Assembly (NCBI RefSeq): GCF_001427605.1
Contig: NZ_LMGZ01000022.1
Location: 142,530-206,529, forward strand
Direction: 5' to 3'
DNA length: 64,000 nt
Source of the DNA: Devosia sp. Root635
GTDB taxonomy: Bacteria > Pseudomonadota > Alphaproteobacteria > Rhizobiales > Devosiaceae
A program made the translations under genes and the position numbers. This document shows, piece by piece, positions 6,814 through 13,281 of this stretch. Within the stretch, counting starts at the first letter, position 1. Each line of letters begins with the position of its first letter. The notes under the pieces are model-generated. The model was given only the letters and a program-made list of their open reading frames with translations. It made no database searches and was not told the origin of the DNA.

Positions 6814-6861
6814 TAGCAACTAACTAGGGTTGCGTCAAGCAAGTTTTGTAGTTAGTTGCTA
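6814..6861. promoter_or_regulatory. Operator-like inverted repeat between divergent RHH genes
   Basis: TAGCAACTAACTA at 6814-6826 is exactly mirrored by TAGTTAGTTGCTA at 6849-6861, and the flanks (AGACC, GGTCT) extend the symmetry with a two-base bulge. The arms are 22 bases apart. The site lies in the 110-base gap between the divergent genes at 6765 and 6876, where it could control both promoters. RHH dimers typically bind paired short repeats, so the neighbouring proteins are the natural candidates. Confidence 0.65.
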
Positions 6862-6875
6862 GGGGTCTCGGGAGA

Positions 6876-7580
6876 ATGGTGCAAGGCATGGCAAGAGGGG
6901 ATTATCCAAGCGCAAAGCAGGATCAGTATATGGTCCGCTTTCCCGACGGTATGCGCGATCAATTGAAGGGCCTGGCGGAAAAGAACGGACGTTCGATGAA
7001 CGCCGAAATTATCGCCCGGCTCGACGTCTCCCTGCGAGACGTTCCGCGGTCGGAGCAATTGGATCTGGCCGAGTTGGCTCAGTTGCGCGAGGAAGTGAAG
7101 ACACTGGCGCGGGACCAAGCTAGACGCGCGGAAGACATGAGAGACGTCCTGGAGCGGCAGCTAGAGACCGCCCAAATTCAGAATGACTTCATCAAAAGCC
7201 TGATGGCCGATTGGGTCGATAGGCAGGACGATCAGTTCCGACGGTGGATGCTGGCCGCCATGGACAGTGTGCAGCAGACCAAGGCCGATCCTGAGCAGGT
7301 GAAGGTCATTGAGGAATTGCGCGAACAGTTCATCCGCGAGCGGCAAGAGGCGGCCCCTTTGCCGCCAACACTCGGGGAGCCTACGCCTGCGAGTGTCCGC
7401 CCGAAGTCCAAGCGCGAGCAGTCATCTCGCGTTGCCAATGATGATCCGTTCCCCAGCACCCGAGGCGGCGTGCCTAGATCACCGGTTGCGACCCCAGCGG
7501 AGGCCGCTGAAGGCGATGGGGCCACCCGACCGGCGAAGGCAGCCGCTCGCGGGCAAAAGCCGCACAAGGAGGAGAAATGA
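6876..7580 (+). CDS. Arc-family RHH protein with coiled coil
   Basis: A 234-residue protein. Residues 15-52 match the Arc repressor fold (QYMVRFPDGMRDQLKGLAEK, then SMNAEIIARLD, where the Arc family has a conserved SMNxEI). Residues 65-150 are a predicted coiled coil (LAQLREEVKTLARDQARRAE). The tail is Pro/Ala-rich and disordered. Plain Arc is about 53 residues, so the long extension is notable; it may bring oligomers or partners to the operator at 6814-6861. ATG 6876 is used; ATG 6888 is an alternative. It heads the plus-strand operon leading to the integrase. Confidence 0.8.
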   Translation: MVQGMARGDYPSAKQDQYMVRFPDGMRDQLKGLAEKNGRSMNAEIIARLDVSLRDVPRSEQLDLAELAQLREEVKTLARDQARRAEDMRDVLERQLETAQIQNDFIKSLMADWVDRQDDQFRRWMLAAMDSVQQTKADPEQVKVIEELREQFIRERQEAAPLPPTLGEPTPASVRPKSKREQSSRVANDDPFPSTRGGVPRSPVATPAEAAEGDGATRPAKAAARGQKPHKEEK

Positions 7581-7774
7581 GCGCCTATGGAAGCGAGCGG
7601 GAGGTGAGTGTCTTGGTCTGGGGTGAGGCTGTGAAGGTTTCGGTCTACCAGAAGTCAAAATCAGTGTGGGTCGCAAGTGGGGATTACATGGGAGAAAGCA
7701 TCACCGTTCAGAACGGTTCGTCCAGATCAGCGGTAACGCTGTGGCGCAGCACAGCTGAGTATCGGGGAAACTGA
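7577..7774 (+). CDS. Small hypothetical phage protein
   Basis: A 65-residue protein whose ATG overlaps the upstream stop (ATGA, with AAGGAG just before). It is beta-rich: VSVLVWGEAVKVSVYQKSKS, then VWVASGDYMGESITVQ. It looks like a small one-sheet domain with no signal or membrane part. No family is recognised. Its stop is followed at once by a 12-codon ATG frame (7774-7812) that overlaps the next gene's start. Confidence 0.55.
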   Translation: MSAYGSEREVSVLVWGEAVKVSVYQKSKSVWVASGDYMGESITVQNGSSRSAVTLWRSTAEYRGN

Positions 7775-7793
7775 TGAGTGTCGACAAGCGCAT

Positions 7794-8330
7794 TTGGTGC
7801 AATCCGTGCTGAGTTTCCTTTGCACTGCCCAATTCTGGGCTGAGACGGCCAAGCTGATCGCGCAACTTGGCGGAGCACTTCTAATTGCATGGCTGACTGT
7901 GCGGTGGGCTCTGGGTCGATACAAATCTGAGAAGATGTGGGAACGAGAGGCCGCGGCGATGTTCGATGTTCTAGGAGCAATTGCCGACATGAAGGACGTC
8001 AACTCCGAATGGCTGAATCAACTCCTGCGAGATCAGAACGCCGAAGAGATGATCAACGCTGATGCAGGCGTGGAAGCTGAGCGCGATGCTGCATTGCTCT
8101 CTAGGTGGCGGGACGCGAAGCGCCGGCTCGACGGCGTGAGCGCGGTTGCAAGTGTCGTATTATCTCCAAAGGCAGAGGAGGCGCTTGGTAAGTTGAACGC
8201 CAGTCTGTCGCGCCCCTTTGAGGACTACATTGATGACCTCACATCGACTGATACTGCGCTTCGCACAGCGAGGGCGACGCTCATCGGGATCGGTCGAGGC
8301 CGCTTCGGGGTGAACGATGTTCGTCTGTAA
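7794..8330 (+). CDS. Membrane-anchored hypothetical phage protein
   Basis: A 178-residue protein with one N-terminal membrane helix (about residues 18-40, AKLIAQLGGALLIAWLTVRW), then a long helical cytoplasmic region ending near FEDYIDDLTSTDTALRTARA. No ATG is available near the start; TTG 7794, GTG 7797 and GTG 7806 are in frame and none has a clear ribosome site. Translation may be coupled to the 12-codon frame at 7774. No family is recognised. The layout resembles small membrane-bound phage exclusion proteins, but that is speculation. Confidence 0.5.
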   Translation: MVQSVLSFLCTAQFWAETAKLIAQLGGALLIAWLTVRWALGRYKSEKMWEREAAAMFDVLGAIADMKDVNSEWLNQLLRDQNAEEMINADAGVEAERDAALLSRWRDAKRRLDGVSAVASVVLSPKAEEALGKLNASLSRPFEDYIDDLTSTDTALRTARATLIGIGRGRFGVNDVRL

Positions 8331-8387
8331 GCGCCCACGGCGCGATCCCAATACTGGGCACACGGCCGGCGGCCAGGAAATGACCTG

Positions 8388-8699
8388 ATGCCGAAGATGG
8401 CTCCCAACGAATTGCCAGGCTGGCCCGCCGCGATGAACCAACAGCTCGCGGCTGCATACTGCGGCTTGTCTGTAGCAACGTTCGCCTCTGTGTGCCCGGT
8501 GTCACCAATCGTGATCACTTCGTCGAAACGGGGAGCCAGGTATCTCCGCATTCGTCTCGATGAGTGGCTTTTGAGCCTGGATCAAGGCGGCGCCCGGCCG
8601 GAGCGGGTAGGTATGGGCGCGATGTGGGACGCCAGTTTTCGTAGCTCACGAAGTACAGCAGAAGAACGCAAGCCCCGGGGACGGAGGTCGCCAAAATGA
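8388..8699 (+). CDS. Excisionase-like DNA-binding protein
   Basis: A 103-residue protein from ATG 8388 (AGGAA 8 bases upstream). Residues 14-63 match the excisionase/MerR winged helix: MNQQLAAAYCGLSVATFASV for the recognition helices, then RYLRIRLDEWLLSLD. Its stop overlaps the integrase start (ATGA at 8696-8699). A small HTH gene coupled to a tyrosine integrase is the usual Xis position, where the protein bends DNA and sets the direction of recombination. Confidence 0.7.
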   Translation: MPKMAPNELPGWPAAMNQQLAAAYCGLSVATFASVCPVSPIVITSSKRGARYLRIRLDEWLLSLDQGGARPERVGMGAMWDASFRSSRSTAEERKPRGRRSPK

Positions 8700-9928
8700 G
8701 CGTCCGCCCTCGCACATGGACCACAAAAGGTGTCGAGCACCACGGGTGGGTAGCCGACTATGTGGACGGCAATGGCAACCGGCAACGGAAGCAATTCAAG
8801 CTGAAGCGCGATGCCATGGCCTTCGAGAAACGCGCCGCGACGGAAGTCGCCGACGGAGTCCACATCGCCGCAGGGGACAGCATAACCGTCCAGCAGGCGG
8901 GCGAGGATTGGATCAAGGCCAAGCAGCGCGCCGGCCGGGAGCAGGCGACGATCGCTCAATACCGCCAGCACCTGGATCTGCACATCAACCCTGCCATTGG
9001 GCATGTGAAGCTCCCTGCCCTGACACCCGTGCTGCTGAGCAAGTTCGAGGACGAACTGCATGACGCCGGCCGATCCACCGCTATGATCAAGAAGGTGATG
9101 GTCAGCCTCGGCAGCATCATCGCAAACGCGCAAAAGCGCGGCCACGCAGTGCGGAACGTGGTGCGGGACATGAGGGGGCTGGGGAATGGCGCCGATGCGC
9201 GCGCAGAGAAGCGCGCCAGGGGCAAGTTGCGGGTCGGGACGGACATACCCACCCCAGACGAGGTGAAGGCCATCCTGGGGGCTCTGCGTGGCCACTGGCG
9301 CCCGCTGCTCATGACGGCGATCTTCACCGGGATGCGGGCCAGCGAGTTGCGCGGCCTGGCGTGGGCCGATGTCGATTTCGCCAAGGGGCAGGCGCACGTG
9401 CGACAGCGGGCCGACCGATACAATGCGATCGGCCGACCGAAGTCGGAAGCCGGGGACCGCGTGGTGCCGTTGCCGGCGCCCCTGGTCAATGTTTTGAGGG
9501 AATGGCGTTTGGTGTGCCCGAAGAAGGATACCGGCAAGCGGGACGCCAATGGCGAGCCGGTGAAGGTGCTCGATCTGGTGTTTCCCAATGGTCAGGGGAA
9601 AGTCGAGAGCCTGGGCAACATCATCAACCGCGGACTGGTTCCGACGCAGATGCGCGCCGGCGTGACGGTTGAGACTGCAGAGATCGACGAGGATGGGAAG
9701 CCGGTGCTGGCCGCGAAGTATACGGGCATGCACGCCTTGCGGCACTTCAACGCGAGTTGGCTGATCAACTCGGTGAAGGCAGGCGGTCTCGGACTATCCC
9801 CGAAAGAGGTTCAGGAGCGCCTGGGGCACTCGTCCATCGTCATCACGATGAACACCTATAGCCACCTGTTCGAGCGCCTGGACGATGGCAGCGAGATGAG
9901 CGCAGCGGCCGCGGCGCTGCTGGGCTAA
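8696..9928 (+). CDS. int: Tyrosine recombinase/integrase
   Basis: A 410-residue phage integrase. The N-terminal region (about 15-50) is an arm-binding type domain, the middle (65-160) is the SAM-like core-binding domain, and the catalytic domain follows. Catalytic residues are visible: Arg214 (TGMRASELRGL), Lys249 (PKSEAGDR), His346 and Arg349 (HALRH), His378 (ERLGHSS) and Tyr388 (NTYSHLF). All are intact, so the enzyme should be active. It lies about 0.9 kb from the tRNA-Phe 3' end, the likely attachment site. Start ATG 8696 is coupled to the excisionase-like gene. Confidence 0.95.
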   Translation: MSVRPRTWTTKGVEHHGWVADYVDGNGNRQRKQFKLKRDAMAFEKRAATEVADGVHIAAGDSITVQQAGEDWIKAKQRAGREQATIAQYRQHLDLHINPAIGHVKLPALTPVLLSKFEDELHDAGRSTAMIKKVMVSLGSIIANAQKRGHAVRNVVRDMRGLGNGADARAEKRARGKLRVGTDIPTPDEVKAILGALRGHWRPLLMTAIFTGMRASELRGLAWADVDFAKGQAHVRQRADRYNAIGRPKSEAGDRVVPLPAPLVNVLREWRLVCPKKDTGKRDANGEPVKVLDLVFPNGQGKVESLGNIINRGLVPTQMRAGVTVETAEIDEDGKPVLAAKYTGMHALRHFNASWLINSVKAGGLGLSPKEVQERLGHSSIVITMNTYSHLFERLDDGSEMSAAAAALLG

Positions 9929-9933
9929 TGTGG

Positions 9934-10236
9934 TTAATGGCCGCCCTTGGTGCGGTTGCGAGCGATGTAACCGAGCAATGACAGCAACGAAGACATGCCG
10001 CCAAACAACAATAGCCACGCGAAGGGGCCTTGACCGTATTCTGAAATGATGTCGGCAAGCGAGGATCTGAAGATAAGGACCGCGGCCGCCACGACAAGGA
10101 ACGAGTACCCTGTTGCCGCAAGGAGCATAACGTTCAGAAACAAGGGGCCAAGGAAACGGCGATTCCAAACACTTATCCCTGCGGCCGCGAACAGACCAAC
10201 AAGCAGCGCCATTCCGGATGATGCCAGGATGCTCAC
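9934..10236 (-). CDS. Three-helix membrane protein of prophage end pair
   Basis: A 100-residue protein from GTG 10236, overlapping the upstream stop (GTGA). Hydrophobic segments lie near residues 3-22 (ILASSGMALLVGLFAAAG), 30-55 (LFLNVMLLAATGYSFLVVAA) and 70-90 (FAWLLLFGGMSSLLSLLGYI). It is convergent with the integrase, with 5 bases between stops. No family is recognised. Genes between integrase and att are often accessory cargo expressed in the lysogen, so a role in host modification or exclusion is possible. Confidence 0.6.
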   Translation of the reverse strand: MSILASSGMALLVGLFAAAGISVWNRRFLGPLFLNVMLLAATGYSFLVVAAAVLIFRSSLADIISEYGQGPFAWLLLFGGMSSLLSLLGYIARNRTKGGH

Positions 10237-10559
10237 TTTTCACCCCACAGCTTTGGAAATACCTTCAACCCATGGTTGATCCTGCTTTGGAGTCCCCAGG
10301 TTCCGGTCAGGACGATTAGGATGAACCACTGCATCCCCACGACCGAGATGCCTATAACTCCCGTCAAGCGCTCCACGAATGCGACGTCGAACAGACAGAA
10401 CGACACTGCCAACGCCACTAGGGTATAGTCATACTTGCGGCCCAAACTATCCGTTCCGACAGACTGGCTCGTAGTCGACGCCCCAGCCGGCGTCTCACCA
10501 CTACTCGGCCCCACACGGAGACCACGCTTTTCATTATCGCCTGCCGGACGTTTGGCCAT
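10233..10559 (-). CDS. Two-helix membrane protein of prophage end pair
   Basis: A 108-residue protein from ATG 10559 (AAGG 6 bases upstream). The first 42 residues are polar and charged (MAKRPAGDNEKRGLRVG), then two membrane helices follow near 46-65 (TLVALAVSFCLFDVAFV) and 72-94 (GISVVGMQWFILIVLTG), with a short basic tail. It is the first gene of a coupled pair with 9934-10236. Function unknown; the pair could form one membrane complex. Confidence 0.6.
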   Translation of the reverse strand: MAKRPAGDNEKRGLRVGPSSGETPAGASTTSQSVGTDSLGRKYDYTLVALAVSFCLFDVAFVERLTGVIGISVVGMQWFILIVLTGTWGLQSRINHGLKVFPKLWGEK

Positions 10560-10661
10560 GTACTGCCTTGCCCCCCTTAAATACTCGCGACATCGGCGAT
10601 GATGTCACGCCTCGGCATTGCGGACTACTCCCCTTCGCAAATCGTGCCCATCGCGCCGCTC

Positions 10662-10753
10662 CATGTGCCATCTCATGTGCCATGGAATTTCCGTGGCCAC
10701 AAGGAAAGGCCCGGATTTGCTCGGAATTGCGCGTGACACATGGACGGCACATG
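10662..10753. repeat. CATGTGCC repeats, possible integrase arm sites
   Basis: CATGTGCC occurs at 10662-10669 and 10674-10681, and inverted as GGCACATG at 10746-10753; a near copy (GACACATG) lies at 10735-10742. They sit between the last prophage gene and the tRNA attachment target, where phage integrases bind short arm-type repeats next to att. This assignment is positional inference. Confidence 0.45.
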
Positions 10754-10784
10754 AAAAGCAAAAAGGCCGATCCTTGGATCGGCC
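10754..10784 (-). terminator. Intrinsic terminator downstream of tRNA-Phe
   Basis: On the minus strand a perfect 9-bp stem GGCCGATCC / GGATCGGCC with a 2-base loop (10765-10784) is followed by TTTTTGCTTTT. It lies 28 bases past the tRNA 3' end. If the phage inserts within the tRNA, this terminator is phage-borne and restores termination of the tRNA transcript. Confidence 0.8.
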
Positions 10785-10812
10785 AAACTGCTGAAATCAT
10801 TCAGGAATTTGA

Positions 10813-10888
10813 TGGTGCCCGGGACCGGAATCGAACCAGTGACACGCGGATTTTCAATCCGCTGCTCTACCAACTGAGCTACCCGGGC
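10813..10888 (-). tRNA. tRNA-Phe (GAA)
   Basis: A 76-base tRNA with encoded CCA. Acceptor stem GCCCGGG pairs with CCCGGGC, D arm is GCTCAGTTGGTAGAGC, the anticodon stem-loop GCGGA-TTGAAAA-TCCGC gives anticodon GAA, and the T arm contains GGTTCGATTCC. It reads right to left with its 3' end toward the prophage, as expected when a phage integrates in a tRNA 3' half and rebuilds an intact gene. Confidence 0.97.
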
Positions 10889-11174
10889 AATGGGCGGAAA
10901 GTCCGCCTCGGCTGCAAGCCATCGGCCTTATAGGGGATGGGTTTTGGCCGCGCAAGCGGGAAAAGGGTATGTGGAAAAGGAGTTTGGCGCGATGGCGCGA
11001 CTCCCCGTGCCGGGAGGCGCGATATGCCGCCCGGCCGGGCCGGGCGAGCCCGCCGCGGCACTCTCCTGCGCCCTGCCCGCGCTTTCCTCGGGCCTGACCC
11101 GAGGACCATTCGCCGCTTGTGCCACCGCGAGAGCGCCCCCTCGGATCAAAGCCCGGCGGCCAGCCTCGGACGGC
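10889..11174. other. Gap upstream of tRNA-Phe, no gene seen
   Basis: A 286-base gap between tRNA-Phe and the yacG stop. A candidate minus-strand promoter for the tRNA is TTGCGC (10955-10950) and CTATAA (10933-10928), spacer 16. The palindrome CCTCGGGCCTGACCCGAGG at 11086-11104 lies downstream of yacG and may act as its terminator; the same 19-base sequence, inverted, recurs at 19014-19032. Short open frames here lack coding character. Confidence 0.5.
11086..11104. repeat. Palindromic CCTCGGG repeat, copy 1
   Basis: CCTCGGGCCTGACCCGAGG forms a 7-bp stem with a 5-base loop. Its exact reverse complement is part of the hairpin at 19009-19035. Both copies lie just after genes (yacG here, efflux permease and murA there), so the sequence is probably a dispersed terminator-like or REP-like element. 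Confidence 0.5.
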
Positions 11175-11372
11175 CTAGATATTGTCGTCTTCATTGTAGT
11201 CGGGCACGGCGTCATCGCCTTCGGGCACCGGCTCATCTTCTCTTGCCGGGATGGCGTAGCCGCCGGTGAGCCAGCGGTTGAGGTCGACATCGGCGCAGCG
11301 CTTGGAGCAGAAGGGCCTGAACGCTTCCACCGGGGGCTTGCCGCAGATCGGGCATTTTTTTGCCGTGGGCAT
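11175..11372 (-). CDS. yacG: DNA gyrase inhibitor YacG
   Basis: A 65-residue zinc-binding protein. The four Cys of the treble-clef site are visible: CPICGKP near the N-terminus and FCSKRCADVDLNRWL after it. The family binds GyrB and blocks gyrase. The C-terminal tail is acidic (DEPVPEGDDAVPDYNEDD). ATG 11372 overlaps the maf stop by one base, as in many Rhizobiales infA-maf-yacG sets. Confidence 0.93.
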   Translation of the reverse strand: MPTAKKCPICGKPPVEAFRPFCSKRCADVDLNRWLTGGYAIPAREDEPVPEGDDAVPDYNEDDNI

Positions 11373-12010
11373 CAGACGCCTGACAGGGTGGACTGGTTGA
11401 GCCAGTTGAAATGGACCGGGTAGCCCTCGCCGGCGAGGAGCTGGGCGGTTTCCATCAGCGGCAGGCCGACCACGGCGGTATAGGAGCCGGACAGCTTGAC
11501 GATGAAAGCGCCGGCAATGCCCTGGATGGCATAGCCGCCGGCCTTGTCGCGCCATTCGGCGCTGGCAAGATAGGATTCCATTTCGCGGGTGGAGAGGCGC
11601 TTGAAGCGCAGGCGGGTTTCGACCAGGCGCTGGCGCTTGGCGCCGGAGGGCGTGAGCACGGTCAGCGCGGTATAGACGCGATGGGCGCGGCCCGACAGCA
11701 GGCGAAGGCACTCGGTGGCCTCTTCCATGGTCTCGGCCTTGGGCAGGATGCGGCGACCGACGGCGACCACGGTATCGGCGGCGAGCACCAGCGCGCCCTG
11801 GCCGAAGCCGGCGGAACGGGCCTTGTGCTGGGCCGTCAATGCCTTGAGGTCGGCCAGGCGGATGGCGAGCTTGCGCGGCAATTCGCCCTTTTCGGGCGTT
11901 TCGTCGACATGGGCCGGCACCAGATGCTCGGGCTCGATGCCGATCTGGTTGAGCAAAGCGAGCCGGCGCGGCGAGGCGGAGGCCAGGATCAGGTCCGGAC
12001 GGCTGGCCAT
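11372..12010 (-). CDS. maf: Maf-family nucleotide pyrophosphatase
   Basis: A 212-residue Maf protein beginning [16 protein letters not shown], the family signature SxSPRR that binds the substrate phosphates. Further motifs are [13 protein letters not shown] (catalytic Asp region) and [20 protein letters not shown]. It hydrolyses non-canonical or methylated nucleoside triphosphates to prevent their incorporation and has been linked to septum control. It lies between infA and yacG on the same strand, 10 bases after infA, so the three are probably co-transcribed. Confidence 0.93.
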   Translation of the reverse strand: MASRPDLILASASPRRLALLNQIGIEPEHLVPAHVDETPEKGELPRKLAIRLADLKALTAQHKARSAGFGQGALVLAADTVVAVGRRILPKAETMEEATECLRLLSGRAHRVYTALTVLTPSGAKRQRLVETRLRFKRLSTREMESYLASAEWRDKAGGYAIQGIAGAFIVKLSGSYTAVVGLPLMETAQLLAGEGYPVHFNWLNQSTLSGV

Positions 12011-12020
12011 CTCTCGGCCT

Positions 12021-12239
12021 TTACTTGAAACGATAGGTGATACGGCCCTTGGTGAGGTCGTAGGGCGTCATTTCGCACAGGACCTTGTCGCCAGCCAGCA
12101 CGCGGATGCGGTTCTTGCGCATGCGGCCAGCGGTGTGGGCGATGATTTCATGCTCGTTCTCCAACTTGACGCGGAACGTCGCATTGGGGAGCAATTCAGT
12201 CACCACGCCCGGAAATTCGAGCACTTCTTCCTTCGCCAT
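12021..12239 (-). CDS. infA: Translation initiation factor IF-1
   Basis: A 72-residue S1/OB-fold protein starting [20 protein letters not shown] and ending [16 protein letters not shown], the standard IF-1 length and ends. It binds the ribosomal A site during initiation. I chose ATG 12239 by family length, rejecting an in-frame ATG at 12260. An AAGGAA-like site lies upstream. Confidence 0.97.
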   Translation of the reverse strand: MAKEEVLEFPGVVTELLPNATFRVKLENEHEIIAHTAGRMRKNRIRVLAGDKVLCEMTPYDLTKGRITYRFK

Positions 12240-12313
12240 ACTGTCTCCTGATGGACCCATAGGGGCATTGCTTGCCGGCCACGGGTCGGAAAGTGGCCAT
12301 TACCTACTTCAAT

Positions 12314-13273
12314 TCAACGGATTTGTGAACCACCGGAAACCAGAGGTTCAAGCCGCTCGCGCACGCGCTTGCGCAGGCTGTCGCGCAATTCGCGATAGGC
12401 ATTGAGCACCAGTTCGCGACTGCCCTCCACCAGGGATGGATCGGGCGTCTTCCAATGTTCAACCGCGCCGGCTTCCAGGCCCTTGCGGGTTACCGCTTCA
12501 GGCGCGTCTTCGGAAAGGGTGATGACCAGATCGAAGTGGTTGGCAACCAGTTCATCCAGGATATGGGGCGTATGCACGCTCATATCAATGCCGATCTCTT
12601 CCATCACCTCATGCACGAACTGGTCGGCCTTGCCGCCATCGACGCCCACCGACCGGGCGATGATGCGGCCGGGAAAGGCCTGGCGGGCCAAAGCAGCGGC
12701 GATGGGCGAGCGTACCGAATTCATCGAGCAGACGAAGAGCACCGAGGGCAATTTGCTCGTCGCCTCGTCGATCCTGGAGGCGTAGGGCTGCACGGCGCAG
12801 ATGAGGGTGAAAAGGCGTCGGGCGGTGTTGAGATCGACGATGATCTTGTTGTCGAGGCGCGTGCGCAGCAGTTCGGCCGCCTCGTTGTGCATGCCGCGGC
12901 GCGCCATATCGACGGTTTCGATCTGGAACGGCTGGGCCGAACGGATGGCTTCGTAATAGGCGTCCCGGATGCGGAAATAGTCGCGGATCAGCCGACGGAA
13001 CGGGGTCAGCGACAGATAGTGGGCGGCGATGGGCTGGAAGGTCTCGGGGTGGCGCACGTCGAGCACGATGGAATTGCCAATGATCGACATATGCAGCGCG
13101 AAGGGCCCCTTGGCCGTGACGCGGGCGGGGCGGAAGGAATTGTCTTCCAGCAGGTCGTAGATGGCGATGCGCCATTCATGCACTTCGTCTGGATTGATCG
13201 AGGTGATGGTATTGGGGTCCAGCGTCACGGTGACCAGGCGATCCGTATTGGTGGGCTTCGCCTGGCTTTCCAT
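12314..13273 (-). CDS. UPF0262 domain fused to low-molecular-weight phosphotyrosine phosphatase
   Basis: A 319-residue protein from ATG 13273. Residues 10-160 are a UPF0262 domain (NSFRPARVT, HYLSLTPFRRLIRDYFRI, RRGMHNEAAELL, NTARRLFTLICAV). Residues 175-310 are a low-Mr protein tyrosine phosphatase/ArsC-like domain with the P-loop CSMNSVRS (CX5R, Cys182, Arg188) and the acid loop TPDPSL (Asp278). In related genomes these are usually two adjacent genes; here no stop separates them. The UPF0262 function is not known; the phosphatase domain should be active by its residues. It lies 8 bases after hisD. Confidence 0.88.
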   Translation of the reverse strand: MESQAKPTNTDRLVTVTLDPNTITSINPDEVHEWRIAIYDLLEDNSFRPARVTAKGPFALHMSIIGNSIVLDVRHPETFQPIAAHYLSLTPFRRLIRDYFRIRDAYYEAIRSAQPFQIETVDMARRGMHNEAAELLRTRLDNKIIVDLNTARRLFTLICAVQPYASRIDEATSKLPSVLFVCSMNSVRSPIAAALARQAFPGRIIARSVGVDGGKADQFVHEVMEEIGIDMSVHTPHILDELVANHFDLVITLSEDAPEAVTRKGLEAGAVEHWKTPDPSLVEGSRELVLNAYRELRDSLRKRVRERLEPLVSGGSQIR

Positions 13274-13281
13274 CGAAATGC

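Larger units (their letters stand above)
1..10888. mobile_element. Prophage, right part, integrated at tRNA-Phe
   Basis: Phage-type genes (small terminase-like, HNH, replication helicase, RHH switch, excisionase-like, tyrosine integrase) fill the window from its left edge to a tRNA-Phe gene, after which ordinary core genes begin. The integrase lies within 1 kb of the tRNA 3' end, the usual layout for tRNA-targeting temperate phages. The left end, terminase large subunit and structural genes must lie outside the window. The exact att core cannot be set because the second copy is not visible; it is expected within the tRNA 3' half, about 10813-10860. Confidence 0.9.

Noticed and set aside
6364..6816. 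150-residue plus-strand open frame
   Set aside because: It overlaps the RHH gene at 6586-6765 and the Tat-signal gene on the other strand, both with ribosome sites.
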